From a bacterium (GTDB lineage Bacteria > Patescibacteriota > Minisyncoccia > Minisyncoccales > CG1-02-41-26), in assembly GCA_021163625.1 (NCBI GenBank), contig JAGGTS010000053.1:1-12504 (forward strand): a stretch of 12,504 bases of DNA, in the 5' to 3' direction. Shown here piece by piece: positions 12,475 through 12,504 of this stretch. The notes under the pieces were generated by a model. That model was not told where the DNA came from, did not search any database, and was given only the letters and a program-made list of their open reading frames with translations. Position 1 is the stretch's first letter. Each line of letters begins with the position of its first letter. Both the position numbers and the translations under genes were made by a program.

Positions 12475-12504
12475 AAAATAAGATATAAAAAGGTCGAATT
12501 AAAA

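Noticed and set aside
1..12504. CRISPR arrays, insertion sequences and introns in the tRNAs
   Set aside because: No regularly spaced direct repeats or transposase gene were seen, and all five tRNAs fold without interruption.

Overview
The window looks like a chromosomal segment of a candidate-phyla-radiation bacterium (Patescibacteria, most like Parcubacteria). This is inferred from several things seen together: AT-rich DNA, compact gene spacing, a short three-domain ribosomal protein S1, small one-helix proteins of unknown function, a TrbC/VirB2-like pilin subunit, and translation starts that almost all lack a Shine-Dalgarno sequence. The standard bacterial code fits, because GyrA, FtsH and S1 all read through at full length with no internal TGA.

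The left two thirds (1-7581) reads on the minus strand. In transcription order it holds rpsA (ribosomal protein S1), ftsH (membrane AAA+ protease), tRNA-Ile(UAU), tRNA-Val(GAC), rplS (ribosomal protein L19), tRNA-Leu(GAG), tRNA-Val(UAC), a secreted fused L,D-transpeptidase / D,D-carboxypeptidase, tRNA-Ser(UGA), two proteins of unknown function, and the N-terminal third or so of an FAD-dependent oxidoreductase that runs off the left edge. The translation genes and tRNAs are tightly interleaved; the L19 stop codon directly abuts the first base of tRNA-Leu.

A 256-base AT-rich divergent region (7582-7837) separates this from a plus-strand series: a degenerate metallo-beta-lactamase-fold protein with no histidines, a small single-pass membrane protein, gyrA (DNA gyrase subunit A), a class I SAM-dependent methyltransferase, and a TrbC/VirB2-like pilin subunit whose partners probably lie beyond the right edge. 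No gyrB is present here.

The most unusual structure is the cell-wall gene. It encodes both the D,D-carboxypeptidase that makes tetrapeptide stems and the L,D-transpeptidase that uses them, in one anchored polypeptide. It is framed by a diverged inverted repeat (2112-2233 and 3663-3739) with a perfectly matched 20-base inner end, and the whole unit sits between two tRNA genes. The left repeat carries an extra alternating-CG hairpin. Other points worth attention are a bacterial tRNA-Ile with a UAU anticodon, its near-identity over the 5' part to the neighbouring tRNA-Val, the apparently dead MBL-fold protein beside gyrA, and the window-wide absence of Shine-Dalgarno sites.
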